From positions 62,001-126,000 of the forward strand of contig NZ_JBJGED010000001.1 of the NCBI RefSeq assembly GCF_045062745.1: 64,000 nucleotides of DNA. Reading direction: 5' to 3'. Positions 25,638 through 33,472 of the stretch are shown piece after piece; positions within the stretch are counted from its first letter, which is position 1, and each line of letters opens with the position of its first letter. A program made the translations under genes and the position numbers. The notes beneath the pieces are model-generated. The model was not told the origin of the DNA. It was given only the letters and a program-made list of their open reading frames with translations, and did no database searches. The DNA comes from Paenibacillus_AA sp045062745. GTDB taxonomy: Bacteria > Bacillota > Bacilli > Paenibacillales > NBRC-103111.

Positions 25638-26566
25638 TTCAGTAGTCCCGTGCGCATGAGGCGCTTGAGCTCTGTGATCTCCTTCAGCCGACTGACCGGC
25701 TTCCCGGCCAACTTCTCGTAGAGTGAATGTACGAAAGAAGCTCCAAACTCATGCAGAATCGTACCCATAAACACCTTCTCGAGAAACGTGTCCTCATCCA
25801 ACTCCAAGGTCAAGCGGAACTCCTGGATCAGCTCGCGGTCACAATCGAATAAATCAAATAGGATCGGTGGATATTCATACTCCGCAGGGGCGAGCTGGCT
25901 GTCTGCAAAATCGATGATATGCAACACGCCCTGGGGGTCGATGATCAAATTATCTGCCGTCAGATCCCCATGCACGTAAACGTTCTCCGACCACTCATGC
26001 CGCTGAACGAGATCTATGATTTCGGACCGGATCGTGCTTGGGTATCGATTCCATCGCGGGTTACGGGCAACTCTCTCCTGAACGAAGCTTTGCTTCGCGT
26101 TTCCTTGCGGCTTGCCGTTCAACTTGTCCAAATTTTGCAACAGGACCTGAACGAACCTCTTTTTCTGCGCCGATGTATAGGATCGAAGAGCACCGCCCGC
26201 CGCCTGACCCTCGATATAGTCCATGATCAGATAGCGGAATCTATATTTGTCCTGAATATAGGAAGCGGCCACTACCCGAGGTGTTCGAACGCCCAGTCGG
26301 ATCGCTCTCTGCATGGATTGCAGCTCCGCTTCATAGTCCTTATCGGTTTGGGCTCCGGATTCTACGGGTGCGAAGAGCTTGATCACATAGCCCCCTGCTC
26401 GAAAAACGGCATTCGTGCCGGGCGTCAGCAGGGAAAAAGGCTCGTACTCTCTTAATTGCTCTCGCTTGAATATTTCTTCGATCAGCTCCTGAAAATCCGG
26501 CAACGATTGATAGACGGCTCCCCAAGAAGTCCAATCGGTGATCTCTCTGTGAAAGAAGCGGGTCAT
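25634..26566 (-). CDS. Aminoglycoside-phosphotransferase (APH) family kinase-like protein
   Basis: 310 residues with a protein-kinase-like fold. Visible are the nucleotide-binding Lys63 (GGYVIKLF), the Brenner motif H199-G-D201-LTADN206 (catalytic Asp and metal-binding Asn) and IIDFADS with metal-binding Asp219. Members phosphorylate antibiotics, choline, homoserine or other small alcohols; the sequence gives no substrate. It overlaps the P-loop kinase gene upstream by 4 bases (ATGA) and the GNAT remnant downstream by 4 bases, so the set is translationally coupled. APH plus GNAT plus small kinase looks like a small-molecule modification operon. Confidence 0.88.
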   Translation of the reverse strand: MTRFFHREITDWTSWGAVYQSLPDFQELIEEIFKREQLREYEPFSLLTPGTNAVFRAGGYVIKLFAPVESGAQTDKDYEAELQSMQRAIRLGVRTPRVVAASYIQDKYRFRYLIMDYIEGQAAGGALRSYTSAQKKRFVQVLLQNLDKLNGKPQGNAKQSFVQERVARNPRWNRYPSTIRSEIIDLVQRHEWSENVYVHGDLTADNLIIDPQGVLHIIDFADSQLAPAEYEYPPILFDLFDCDRELIQEFRLTLELDEDTFLEKVFMGTILHEFGASFVHSLYEKLAGKPVSRLKEITELKRLMRTGLLN

Positions 26567-27102
26567 AGGCTCCCCTTCCGTTCATTCCATTTCTGCAGGA
26601 CGTAGCGCTTGATCTGCTCTCCTACTTCGGATGGCGGAGCGGCCGTAGTGTCAATAGTTGGCATCGGAGGATTATAGGCAGTCGCTGCATTGGCCAGCAG
26701 CCATCGGGCGAACTCCTCATGGGAACGAAGCATTTCATCCGTCCAGGTGGCTCGATCCTCCCGATTGCGAAGCCGATGATTCCGGGTCGCGTCGTCGCAG
26801 TGCAAATTAATGAACACCATCTCGCTAAAATGGGAATAAGCATCGCATTTCTCGGCATCCCACGGCATCAGCGTACCGCATATGATCGTCCCTCTACCTG
26901 ACAGGGCAACAAAACGAGCCACATTTAGCAAAATGTTGAATCGACTCGGATAGTCCAGCAGCTTACCCGTGGAGCCGAACAAATCCAGATCGGTACTTAA
27001 CACGTCAAACTCCGGCAGGAGCCCCCTTAGCTCGCGCATCACGGTCGTTTTGCCTACACCGCTCGCACCTGTCACGATGAATAACGGCAATTTCCGCTCC
27101 AT
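26563..27102 (-). CDS. P-loop nucleoside/small-molecule kinase-like ATPase
   Basis: 179 residues. Walker A TGASGVGKTT (11-20), a DxD-like TDLDLFG at about 37-43, and a lid-like Arg-rich segment RNHRLRNREDR suggest an adenylate-kinase-like small-molecule kinase such as those often found with APH-family proteins. GGGAGGAG lies 9 bases before the ATG at 27102. First gene of the four-gene unit; the phosphoryl acceptor is unknown. Confidence 0.82.
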   Translation of the reverse strand: MERKLPLFIVTGASGVGKTTVMRELRGLLPEFDVLSTDLDLFGSTGKLLDYPSRFNILLNVARFVALSGRGTIICGTLMPWDAEKCDAYSHFSEMVFINLHCDDATRNHRLRNREDRATWTDEMLRSHEEFARWLLANAATAYNPPMPTIDTTAAPPSEVGEQIKRYVLQKWNERKGSL

Positions 27103-27483
27103 CTGTTACAACTCCTCCCTCATGGAATCCCATGAACTGATTGTCGGCTTGATGCCTAGCCTAGGGAAGGGAAAGTTTCGTTTTAATGATAAGTTTACTT
27201 CAGAGAATAGAACCGGTGAATCACTTCCGCTTCTATCTTACCATGTGCCGGTAGAATATAAGTTACAAACATTTTTATCCATCCTGCCAACCAAACGCGC
27301 GTAAAAAGGATGAGCAAGATCCACCGGTTACGAAACGTGAATCTTGCTCATCCTTTTTTTAATGCTGCTGTTTTTGCGTTAGCCTTCTGAGCTTTACCCC
27401 TGGTAAACAAGACTAACAACCCCAGATTTGAAAGGGATAGCCTCTACTAGTTTGAGGTCAACTCGATGATAGATGTTTTCGGG
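27103..27483. other. Intergenic region between the kinase operon and the TetR gene
   Basis: 381 bases without a gene. It holds the minus-strand leader of the kinase operon (its promoter is not clear to me) and the strong terminator at 27303-27360. An open frame on the plus strand here (26969-27304) is a shadow. Confidence 0.6.
27303..27360. terminator. Bidirectional intrinsic terminator
   Basis: AAAAAGGATGAGCAAGAT (27303-27320) faces ATCTTGCTCATCCTTTTTTT (27341-27360), perfect 18-base arms with A and T ends. In the minus direction it ends the TetR transcript and insulates the kinase operon. Confidence 0.85.
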
Positions 27484-28119
27484 CTATGACAGCAACTTGA
27501 CCAATCCTTGAATATAGGATTGCGCATCGGGGCCTCCGAACAGGACCGAATTCATGGAAATGCCGTCGTTATACGCAAGAATTTGCTTGGCGAGTTGATG
27601 GCTGTCTTTATCTTGAGATACCCATCCTTGTTCTTTTAACGCATCTATGAAGCTTTCGATCCCGGCAACCCATTCCAGGTACTTCTTTTCAAGAATGCTG
27701 CGCATTTCCGGATTTTGTTTGGTTTGCAAGTAGAAATCAACCAATACGAGAATCCAGTTTTGGAAGTTTTCATTTCCTTTCAGCATGTCTTGCAGCCTCA
27801 TGACACTTATCGTGATGACTTCTTCAAGCGTCGTCGTTTCGGGACGATACTGTTTCGGCGTTTCCGTCCAGCCGGTGCTTAATTGCTGACGATACTCCAG
27901 TATATGAAGGAATAGCTGTTCCTTGCTCTCGAAGTGACCGTAAAAAGCCCCATTCGTTTGCCCGGTTAGCCCGACGATATCCCCAATCGTCGTAGCCGCG
28001 AATCCTTTCTCCAAAAAACACTTATCCGCCGCCTCGATGAGCTTTCGATAAGTAGCTTCTCTTTTTAGCTGGAACTTATTTTTTTTCAAAACGAACGCCC
28101 CTATAAGTATAGAATTCAT
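27484..28119 (-). CDS. TetR/AcrR-family transcriptional regulator
   Basis: 211 residues from ATG 28119. A TTG at 28089 with AGGGG 9 bases upstream is an equal candidate and would start MKKNKFQLKREATYRKL, more typical for the family. The N-terminal HTH shows the TetR pattern KCFLEKGFAATTIGDIVGLT followed by NGAFYGHFESKEQLF. The C-terminal ligand domain is helical and of TetR_C type. Expected to repress an exporter or a detoxification gene; the neighbours are a divergent-side GNAT gene and, beyond a terminator, the kinase operon, neither an obvious target. Confidence 0.9.
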   Translation of the reverse strand: MNSILIGAFVLKKNKFQLKREATYRKLIEAADKCFLEKGFAATTIGDIVGLTGQTNGAFYGHFESKEQLFLHILEYRQQLSTGWTETPKQYRPETTTLEEVITISVMRLQDMLKGNENFQNWILVLVDFYLQTKQNPEMRSILEKKYLEWVAGIESFIDALKEQGWVSQDKDSHQLAKQILAYNDGISMNSVLFGGPDAQSYIQGLVKLLS

Positions 28120-28265
28120 GCAGGTTCCCTGGTCATAGTCCCTGCATCATGATTGTATCCGAATTCTGCAACCAACACCACTCGCTGGAACGGCCGATCA
28201 AGAAGCAGCCCGTGGCTCGAGCAGCTGTAAGTGCGTGCACGTGACAGTAGTGGCTGAAGGCTTAG

Positions 28266-28874
28266 TCACACGCGCGACAACTTCATATACCACCTTTCAT
28301 TGAACCCGGCTTGCCGGCGGAACAGACGCTGCTTGCGCTTGTCGAATACCCGGTAGCCCAGCCGTTCATAGAGGCGAATCGCGGTTGCATTCGTGTCCAC
28401 CACTTCCAGGATAAATTCCGTATAGGGCAAAGTTTCGAGGATGTACGTCTGCAAAGCGTAGGCAATGCCCTTCCCCCGTGCCTCCGGAGCCGTCGCCACC
28501 GACTCGATGTAGCATTGATGGTCCGAGATCGAGAGCGGCCGCTCCAGCTCTTGGCTTAAGAATGAGAAGATCAGCCATCCGCGGAATCGGCCGAAGGCGG
28601 TTTGCAGCAGTGGCTTTCGAATGCGAATGGACCGTTTCCTGTTCGTCGAGAACGCCGTAATGCCCACAATCCGGCCATCCTCCATCGCGACGAAAAACTG
28701 CTCGGGCACTAGCGCATGCTCGAACGCCCGGATCAAGGCTTCTTTATCGGAAGAGAACATTTTCAGATGTTGGTAAAAGCCTTCCACAAAAACCCGCGCA
28801 GCCTCCTTGAGCGCCGTTTCCTCCAGCTCGGACAGCCTCCGCATCTGGAGCGGTTCTCTTGCTCCCTGTTCCAT
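28266..28874 (-). CDS. GNAT-family N-acetyltransferase
   Basis: 202 residues, an intact GNAT fold. Acetyl-CoA motif A is ESVATAPEARGKGIAYAL (about residues 124-141), followed by TEFILEVVDTNATAIRLYERLGYRV as motif B. The N-terminal 40 residues are an added helical part. The substrate is unknown. GAGGAGG ribosome-binding site. Divergent from the ParB-like gene with a 110-base shared promoter region. Confidence 0.9.
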   Translation of the reverse strand: MEQGAREPLQMRRLSELEETALKEAARVFVEGFYQHLKMFSSDKEALIRAFEHALVPEQFFVAMEDGRIVGITAFSTNRKRSIRIRKPLLQTAFGRFRGWLIFSFLSQELERPLSISDHQCYIESVATAPEARGKGIAYALQTYILETLPYTEFILEVVDTNATAIRLYERLGYRVFDKRKQRLFRRQAGFNERWYMKLSRV

Positions 28875-28948
28875 TCACCTTCAACCTCCTCTGGCGTCTC
28901 TTCTGAAATAATTCGGCAAAAGCGGTGCTCCTTCCTCTCTATGTGTAC

Positions 28949-28954
28949 TATAAT
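28949..28954 (+). promoter_or_regulatory. -10 box of the ParB-like gene
   Basis: A perfect TATAAT lies 31 bases before the ATG at 28985. The hexamer 17 bases upstream (TGCTCC) is a poor -35. Confidence 0.4.
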
Positions 28955-28984
28955 AGACATATCGAAAAACTAGGAGAATCTGCC

Positions 28985-30163
28985 ATGAACATTATCGAAC
29001 TGCCGATCGGGTTGATTGACGAGGATACGGACCAGCCCCGTTATCAATTCGATGAGACGGCGCTGCAAGAGCTGATGAACAGCATCGCCGAGCTGGGTCT
29101 GCTGTCTCCGATCAAAGTCAGAGCGACTTCCAACGGACGTTACAAAATTATATACGGCAACCGGCGATTTAAAGCCGTCTCCACGCTAAACCGGCCCACG
29201 ATCCCTTGTATTATCTCCCAAGCGACTGACGATATGGAGATCTATCTGGAGCAGATCGCCGAGAACTTGACCCGTGAGGGGTTCTCCCCGATCGAAGAGG
29301 CGGAGGCGTTCCACAAGCTGCTGCACGATCCGAAATTCAGCAGCTCGGTCAAGTTCCTCTCAAGCAAGCTAGGCAAGCCGGAGGCATTCATCAAGAACAA
29401 GGTCGAGCTGCTCAAATTCGGCCAGGCCGTACGTAAGCTCATCGTGAGCGGATCGGAGATTCGCAAGGACAAGCTGACCGAGGAGCAGTTGCTGCCGCTC
29501 AAGGATCTCGCCATCGAACATCGGGACCCGCTCGCGCTAATCATCGCCCGGGACGAGATGCCGGTCAGCGACGCCAAGAAGCTGGCGAACCTGTTCAAGG
29601 CGACGGACATCTCGGACAATACGAAGGGCAAGCTGCTGCTGAAGACGGGACGCGACCTGCTGGAGACTTGGTATACGTACAAGCAGAACAAGGCGGAGCG
29701 GGAAAAGGAGATCAAGCCGAAAGCGGGGGCCAAGGCGGCGGCCAAGGCGGACAAGCCGGCGGTGGAGGCTGCCGGAGCGGGCGGTGCAGCCGGCGAGGCA
29801 GCGGCAAGCCCGGCGGCGGGCGGCGCGGGCGCGACGGCGGCAAGCCCGGCGGCGGGCGGCGCGGGCGCGACGGCGGCAAGCCCGGCGGCGGGCGGCGCGG
29901 GCCAAGCCGGCGCGAGCACCGCCGCCGCGCAGAGCGGCTCGGCCGTGCCAGGCGCAGCCAGGCTCGCGGACGAGCTCGCCGCCGAAGTGCGCGAGCTGCT
30001 CTCGCAGCTGCCCCCGCGCAGCCCGCTGAAGCCGGAGCTGCTGGGCGCCTACGCCGACATGGAAGCCTCGGCGCAGGCACGGCTCATGCGCGACGTAGAA
30101 GCGCTCATCGACACCCTCGAGTTCCATCTCGCGGAGTGGAAGGCGTTCCGGGCGCGAGATTAG
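28985..30163 (+). CDS. Orphan ParB/Spo0J-like protein with Ala/Gly/Pro-rich repeat linker
   Basis: 392 residues from ATG 28985 (AGGAG upstream). N-terminal ParB/Srx domain: QPRYQFDETALQEL, box I-like IIYGNRRFKA (GxRR, CTP-binding, about 56-64) and box II-like ENLTREGFSPIEEA (93-106), then a KorB-type helix-turn-helix region to about 200. A low-complexity Ala/Gly linker (about 245-325) contains a 12-residue tandem repeat, and a helical C-terminal part (about 335-392) could dimerise. No ParA gene, parS-rich region or other chromosome-partition gene is nearby, so this is not the housekeeping spo0J. Likely a nucleoid-occlusion-like or plasmid-derived ParB paralogue; the role is unknown. Confidence 0.85.
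   Translation: MNIIELPIGLIDEDTDQPRYQFDETALQELMNSIAELGLLSPIKVRATSNGRYKIIYGNRRFKAVSTLNRPTIPCIISQATDDMEIYLEQIAENLTREGFSPIEEAEAFHKLLHDPKFSSSVKFLSSKLGKPEAFIKNKVELLKFGQAVRKLIVSGSEIRKDKLTEEQLLPLKDLAIEHRDPLALIIARDEMPVSDAKKLANLFKATDISDNTKGKLLLKTGRDLLETWYTYKQNKAEREKEIKPKAGAKAAAKADKPAVEAAGAGGAAGEAAASPAAGGAGATAASPAAGGAGATAASPAAGGAGQAGASTAAAQSGSAVPGAARLADELAAEVRELLSQLPPRSPLKPELLGAYADMEASAQARLMRDVEALIDTLEFHLAEWKAFRARD
29801..29902 (+). repeat. 36-bp tandem repeat in the ParB-like gene
   Basis: Two full copies and one of 30 bases of a 36-base unit start at 29801, 29837 and 29873. They are essentially identical and encode AASPAAGGAGAT repeated. Being in frame and identical, the array can change copy number without breaking the gene, altering the linker length between the CTP/DNA-binding part and the C-terminal domain. 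Confidence 0.85.
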
Positions 30164-30241
30164 CCCGATCCAAACAATCGCCGGTCTATCCCCGCGCGCT
30201 GTTGATGTGTGTGTTCCAGTTAAGTAACGATGATGTAAATG

Positions 30242-30276
30242 ATCCGCTGACAATTACTTGCCGGCGGATTTTATTT
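30242..30276 (+). terminator. Probable terminator after the ParB-like gene
   Basis: ATCCGC (30242-30247) pairs with GCGGAT (30264-30269), with TTTATTTTT following. The stem is short and the loop long. Confidence 0.5.
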
Positions 30277-30355
30277 TTCGGAAATTTTCATTTGTTAGAT
30301 TCAGCGAAAGTACCCGGTCTTAGTAATATAGCCGATAATGAGAGGACAACGACAA

Positions 30356-32782
30356 TTGAACGGACATGGAAATGAAGTACATTCAATGGACGAACATTTG
30401 CTGGTGACAAGAGCCCGGGAGGGCGACGAAGCGGCGTTTACGGAGCTGGTACAGCGGCATCGCTCAAGGGCGCTTGGCTGGGCCAAGTCTATTATGACCG
30501 ATCACCATATTGCCGAGGATGTCGTGCAGGAGGCGCTCATACGAGCATTCGTTCACCTTGGAAAGCTGGTCGACATCAGCAGCTTTCTCCCATGGTTGCA
30601 ACGGATCGTTCGTAATCAGGCACTGAACAAGGTCAACCTGATCTATCGCAAAATGGAACGAAACTTTTCCGACCTGGCATCGGAACGGCAAGCATCGGCG
30701 CGTTCGCAAGCAGACGGTCTGGACAGCTTGCTGAATCATTTGGCGAAGCCTGACATTCTCGCGGCGCAAGTGTACGCTGACCCTGAGCAAAAAATGCTGT
30801 ACAACGACCTTATTGCGATGATTCAGTCTTGTCTTTCGTATCTGAGCAGGAAGGAACGCGCCATCTTCGAAGCGCATTTTTATCAGCAGCTGTCGGCCAA
30901 GGAAATCGCCGATCTTCTGGAAACCACAACGGCGAATGTATACATGTCCCTGTCTCGTTCCCGGCAGAAGCTCATGAAAGAGCTTAACCGCGAAACCTCT
31001 CTTGCGGTGAATAAAGCTAAGAAGGAGCCGAGTATGCGACAAGCTAAGCTCAAACCGCCACAGTTTCAAAAGGCGGATATCAGACAATGGAACTGGATGC
31101 AATCGTTCGTTCACTGTACGTATCATTTACTTCAGTACGCAGGCAAACCTTTCACACTGACGGAAGTAACCGCTCTGTTCGGTGCCGCATTCCAGATTAA
31201 TGTCAAGGCAAACAACATCGACATTTCGGGACCGGGTATGTTTGATTGGGATACGTTTTTTACAAACGGCCTTGCGAATTTAGGATTTCATTCTTCGTAT
31301 TTAGACGTTTATGGATTCAACCTCAACCCCGGAAGGGCCGTTCATGATCCGGAATACGCGCAAAAATTGATGGATTTCCATGAGCGCGCACTGTACATGA
31401 TTCGGCAAACCGTAGACCGGGGTTATCCTGCCATAGTGTTTGACGTGTTCGAACGAGAATTTGCCTTGGTTTACGGGTATGAGGATCGGAATCAGAAATT
31501 ATACGCGGCTGACGGCAAAGGTCATCATATGCTGGATTACGCGAGGCTGGGCCGCGGTAAGTCGGCTCATCTATATGTTATCGCGATCGATGGGGCATTC
31601 GAGATTGATGCGAAAGTTGCGATTAGGCGGCTGATGAAGAGAGTCGTTATGCATGCAAGAGGATCGGAAGAAACATTCAAACCCGCCTATGTCAACGGTT
31701 TAGAGGCTTACGATGCCTGGATTAACACATTTCTTCAGCGGACAACGGACGAACTCGGCAATGCGGCTAACCTCCTCGTCGTAGGTGACGGGCGCTCCGC
31801 GGCGGGCCGGTTTTTCCGGGAATGGGGAGATTCTCGAATCTTAGAAGGAGACGCTTGGCTTGCGGGAATAGTCACGGAAATCGCAGGAAGATATGAAGCG
31901 GTGGTAGCCAGTTTTGATAAGTTGCGCATCATGTTTCCATACCCTGCAGGCGGCACACCGAAAGACCCGGTTCAGGCCGACACCGCTGCTCACCTACTTC
32001 AGCAGGCGAAGAAGGATGAATTAACCGCGATCGAGCAGATGGAGGCTGTCTTGCAACAAATGGACATCGTTGAAGGGAAGATGGAGCCGGAGATTGTCGA
32101 ACTCAATCCCTTCCATGCGTTTCACGTATCGGACGAACCGCCTGTGCTAGATCCAAACGGCGAAACGCAATATGAAGTGGAAGCCGTATTTGTGTTTTGT
32201 CACGATTTGAAGCAATCCATTCACTTCTATAGCCGCTTGTTTGATGTACCGATCATGTCAGGGTCTTTCGACAGCGCGTTTTATGTGTTCCGATTACCGG
32301 AAGGGCCGCGCATCGTGCTTCACGATCTTCGATGCAGTCTGGAGCGCCCCCGATACATGCTGGTGAGCTCCGATATCCGATCCTCTTATGATACAGTCCG
32401 GTCTCTTGGCTGTGAAATGCCGATGACGCTCGAGAAAACACCGATAGGCATGTATCACTTCGTCTATCGGACGTTGGACGGCCATAACATACTGATCGCA
32501 AGTAAATCTCTGGCTCATTACCCTTCCACCGAAGGCCTGCATTCGCAAAGCGTGTTTAAGGGCTGCGATCCTGGTATTGAAGCCAAGCTCCTCCTTAATC
32601 ATCCGAAACCATTGCATAGGACTACCGAACCCCTGTTCAATCTGACGGTGAGAGATGCGTCTGTGGCGCAGCATCATTTGACAGTATGCGGTCTGCTGAC
32701 CCACCGGGGTACAGGGAGCGAAAGCAAGGAATTCACAGTCTTTACCGACCCGGACGGCCATCGCATTGGATGGCGAAGTTAG
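30356..32782 (+). CDS. ECF sigma factor fused to a large C-terminal region with VOC domains
   Basis: About 808 residues. The start is uncertain: TTG 30356 has AGAGG 10 bases upstream, ATG 30338 has no site, and ATG 30386 (MDEHLLVTRAREGD) matches the usual ECF beginning but has a poor site. Residues ~15-90 form sigma region 2 (AEDVVQEALIRAFVHL) and ~150-200 region 4 (LSAKEIADLLETTTANVYMSLSRSRQKL). After about 230 comes a ~370-residue domain resembling BtrH-N/papain-fold-like proteins (FVHCTYHLLQYAGKPFTLTE, then an acyl-carrier-like accessory region). It is followed by a full glyoxalase/VOC unit (about 610-720) and a truncated second VOC-like end (FTDPDGHRIGW). ECF factors with long C-terminal extensions exist, where the extension controls the sigma part. 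No anti-sigma gene is adjacent. Confidence 0.8.
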   Translation: MNGHGNEVHSMDEHLLVTRAREGDEAAFTELVQRHRSRALGWAKSIMTDHHIAEDVVQEALIRAFVHLGKLVDISSFLPWLQRIVRNQALNKVNLIYRKMERNFSDLASERQASARSQADGLDSLLNHLAKPDILAAQVYADPEQKMLYNDLIAMIQSCLSYLSRKERAIFEAHFYQQLSAKEIADLLETTTANVYMSLSRSRQKLMKELNRETSLAVNKAKKEPSMRQAKLKPPQFQKADIRQWNWMQSFVHCTYHLLQYAGKPFTLTEVTALFGAAFQINVKANNIDISGPGMFDWDTFFTNGLANLGFHSSYLDVYGFNLNPGRAVHDPEYAQKLMDFHERALYMIRQTVDRGYPAIVFDVFEREFALVYGYEDRNQKLYAADGKGHHMLDYARLGRGKSAHLYVIAIDGAFEIDAKVAIRRLMKRVVMHARGSEETFKPAYVNGLEAYDAWINTFLQRTTDELGNAANLLVVGDGRSAAGRFFREWGDSRILEGDAWLAGIVTEIAGRYEAVVASFDKLRIMFPYPAGGTPKDPVQADTAAHLLQQAKKDELTAIEQMEAVLQQMDIVEGKMEPEIVELNPFHAFHVSDEPPVLDPNGETQYEVEAVFVFCHDLKQSIHFYSRLFDVPIMSGSFDSAFYVFRLPEGPRIVLHDLRCSLERPRYMLVSSDIRSSYDTVRSLGCEMPMTLEKTPIGMYHFVYRTLDGHNILIASKSLAHYPSTEGLHSQSVFKGCDPGIEAKLLLNHPKPLHRTTEPLFNLTVRDASVAQHHLTVCGLLTHRGTGSESKEFTVFTDPDGHRIGWRS

Positions 32783-32814
32783 CTGAAAATCTAACATGAT
32801 TTGGAGGGATGGGT

Positions 32815-33417
32815 TTGAGGACGGATATAACGAATTGGATGCCACTATCTGTGTCGGAAATAAATAAAATTTTTTCTGTCATTCCGATACGTTGGTGTAT
32901 TGCCGGGGGTTGGGCATTAGACTTGCATCTGCGTAAACAAACTAGGGAGCATAGTGATATTGATGTTATTATTACTCGGGAAGAGCAATTAATCGCGTAT
33001 CAGTATTTAAATCGTCATTGGATGTTATACAGGGCTGAGAATGGCAAGCTTAGTCTTTGGGAAGATGGAGAGTATTTGAGCTCGACAAATGATGTATGGG
33101 TTAGTAAGAGCGACGGGGCGCCTTGGGCATTTCAACTCATGATCATCGATACCGAAGGAGATTGTTGGACTTATAAGAGAGATAAATCCATTAGAAGGCC
33201 ACTGGCTGATATTATTTTGCAAACTGCTGATGGCATCCCTTATTTGAGACCCGAAATCCAACTCCTCCATAAAGCAGGCGGTTCGAAAGTACGGGAGAAG
33301 GATTATAAAGATTTCCAAACCATGCTGCCGTCCCTTCTGCAACAAGAAAAAGCATGGCTGAAAGCTTCTTTAAACCGGCAGTTTCCGGAAGGCCATGACT
33401 GGGTCAAATTTTTGTAA
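32815..33417 (+). CDS. Nucleotidyltransferase-fold protein (aminoglycoside/lincosamide transferase-like)
   Basis: 200 residues. TTG 32815 is chosen because GGAGGG (32803-32808) lies 6 bases before it; ATG 32809 abuts that site. The motif IAGGWALDLHLRKQTREHSDIDVII gives the GG...DxD signature of pol-beta-like nucleotidyltransferases, the same arrangement as in LnuA/ANT(2'')-type resistance enzymes, which adenylylate hydroxyl groups. Only distant similarity to those can be claimed; many members are of unknown substrate. It follows the sigma-fusion gene by 32 bases, and the two are probably co-transcribed. Confidence 0.82.
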   Translation: MRTDITNWMPLSVSEINKIFSVIPIRWCIAGGWALDLHLRKQTREHSDIDVIITREEQLIAYQYLNRHWMLYRAENGKLSLWEDGEYLSSTNDVWVSKSDGAPWAFQLMIIDTEGDCWTYKRDKSIRRPLADIILQTADGIPYLRPEIQLLHKAGGSKVREKDYKDFQTMLPSLLQQEKAWLKASLNRQFPEGHDWVKFL

Positions 33418-33434
33418 ATTATACTATTATGTCG

Positions 33435-33471
33435 AGCCGTCCGGCGGATTTCCCGTCGAACGGCTTTTTAC
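33435..33471. terminator. Terminator between convergent genes
   Basis: AGCCGT (33435-33440) pairs with ACGGCT (33460-33465), with TTTTTA after it on the plus strand; it follows the nucleotidyltransferase stop by about 20 bases. Confidence 0.6.
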
Positions 33472-33472
33472 T

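Noticed and set aside
29668..30375. Two further long frames across the ParB-like repeat region
   Set aside because: Arg/Gly-rich alternate-frame readings of the repeat; only the ParB frame has the domain motifs and a ribosome-binding site.
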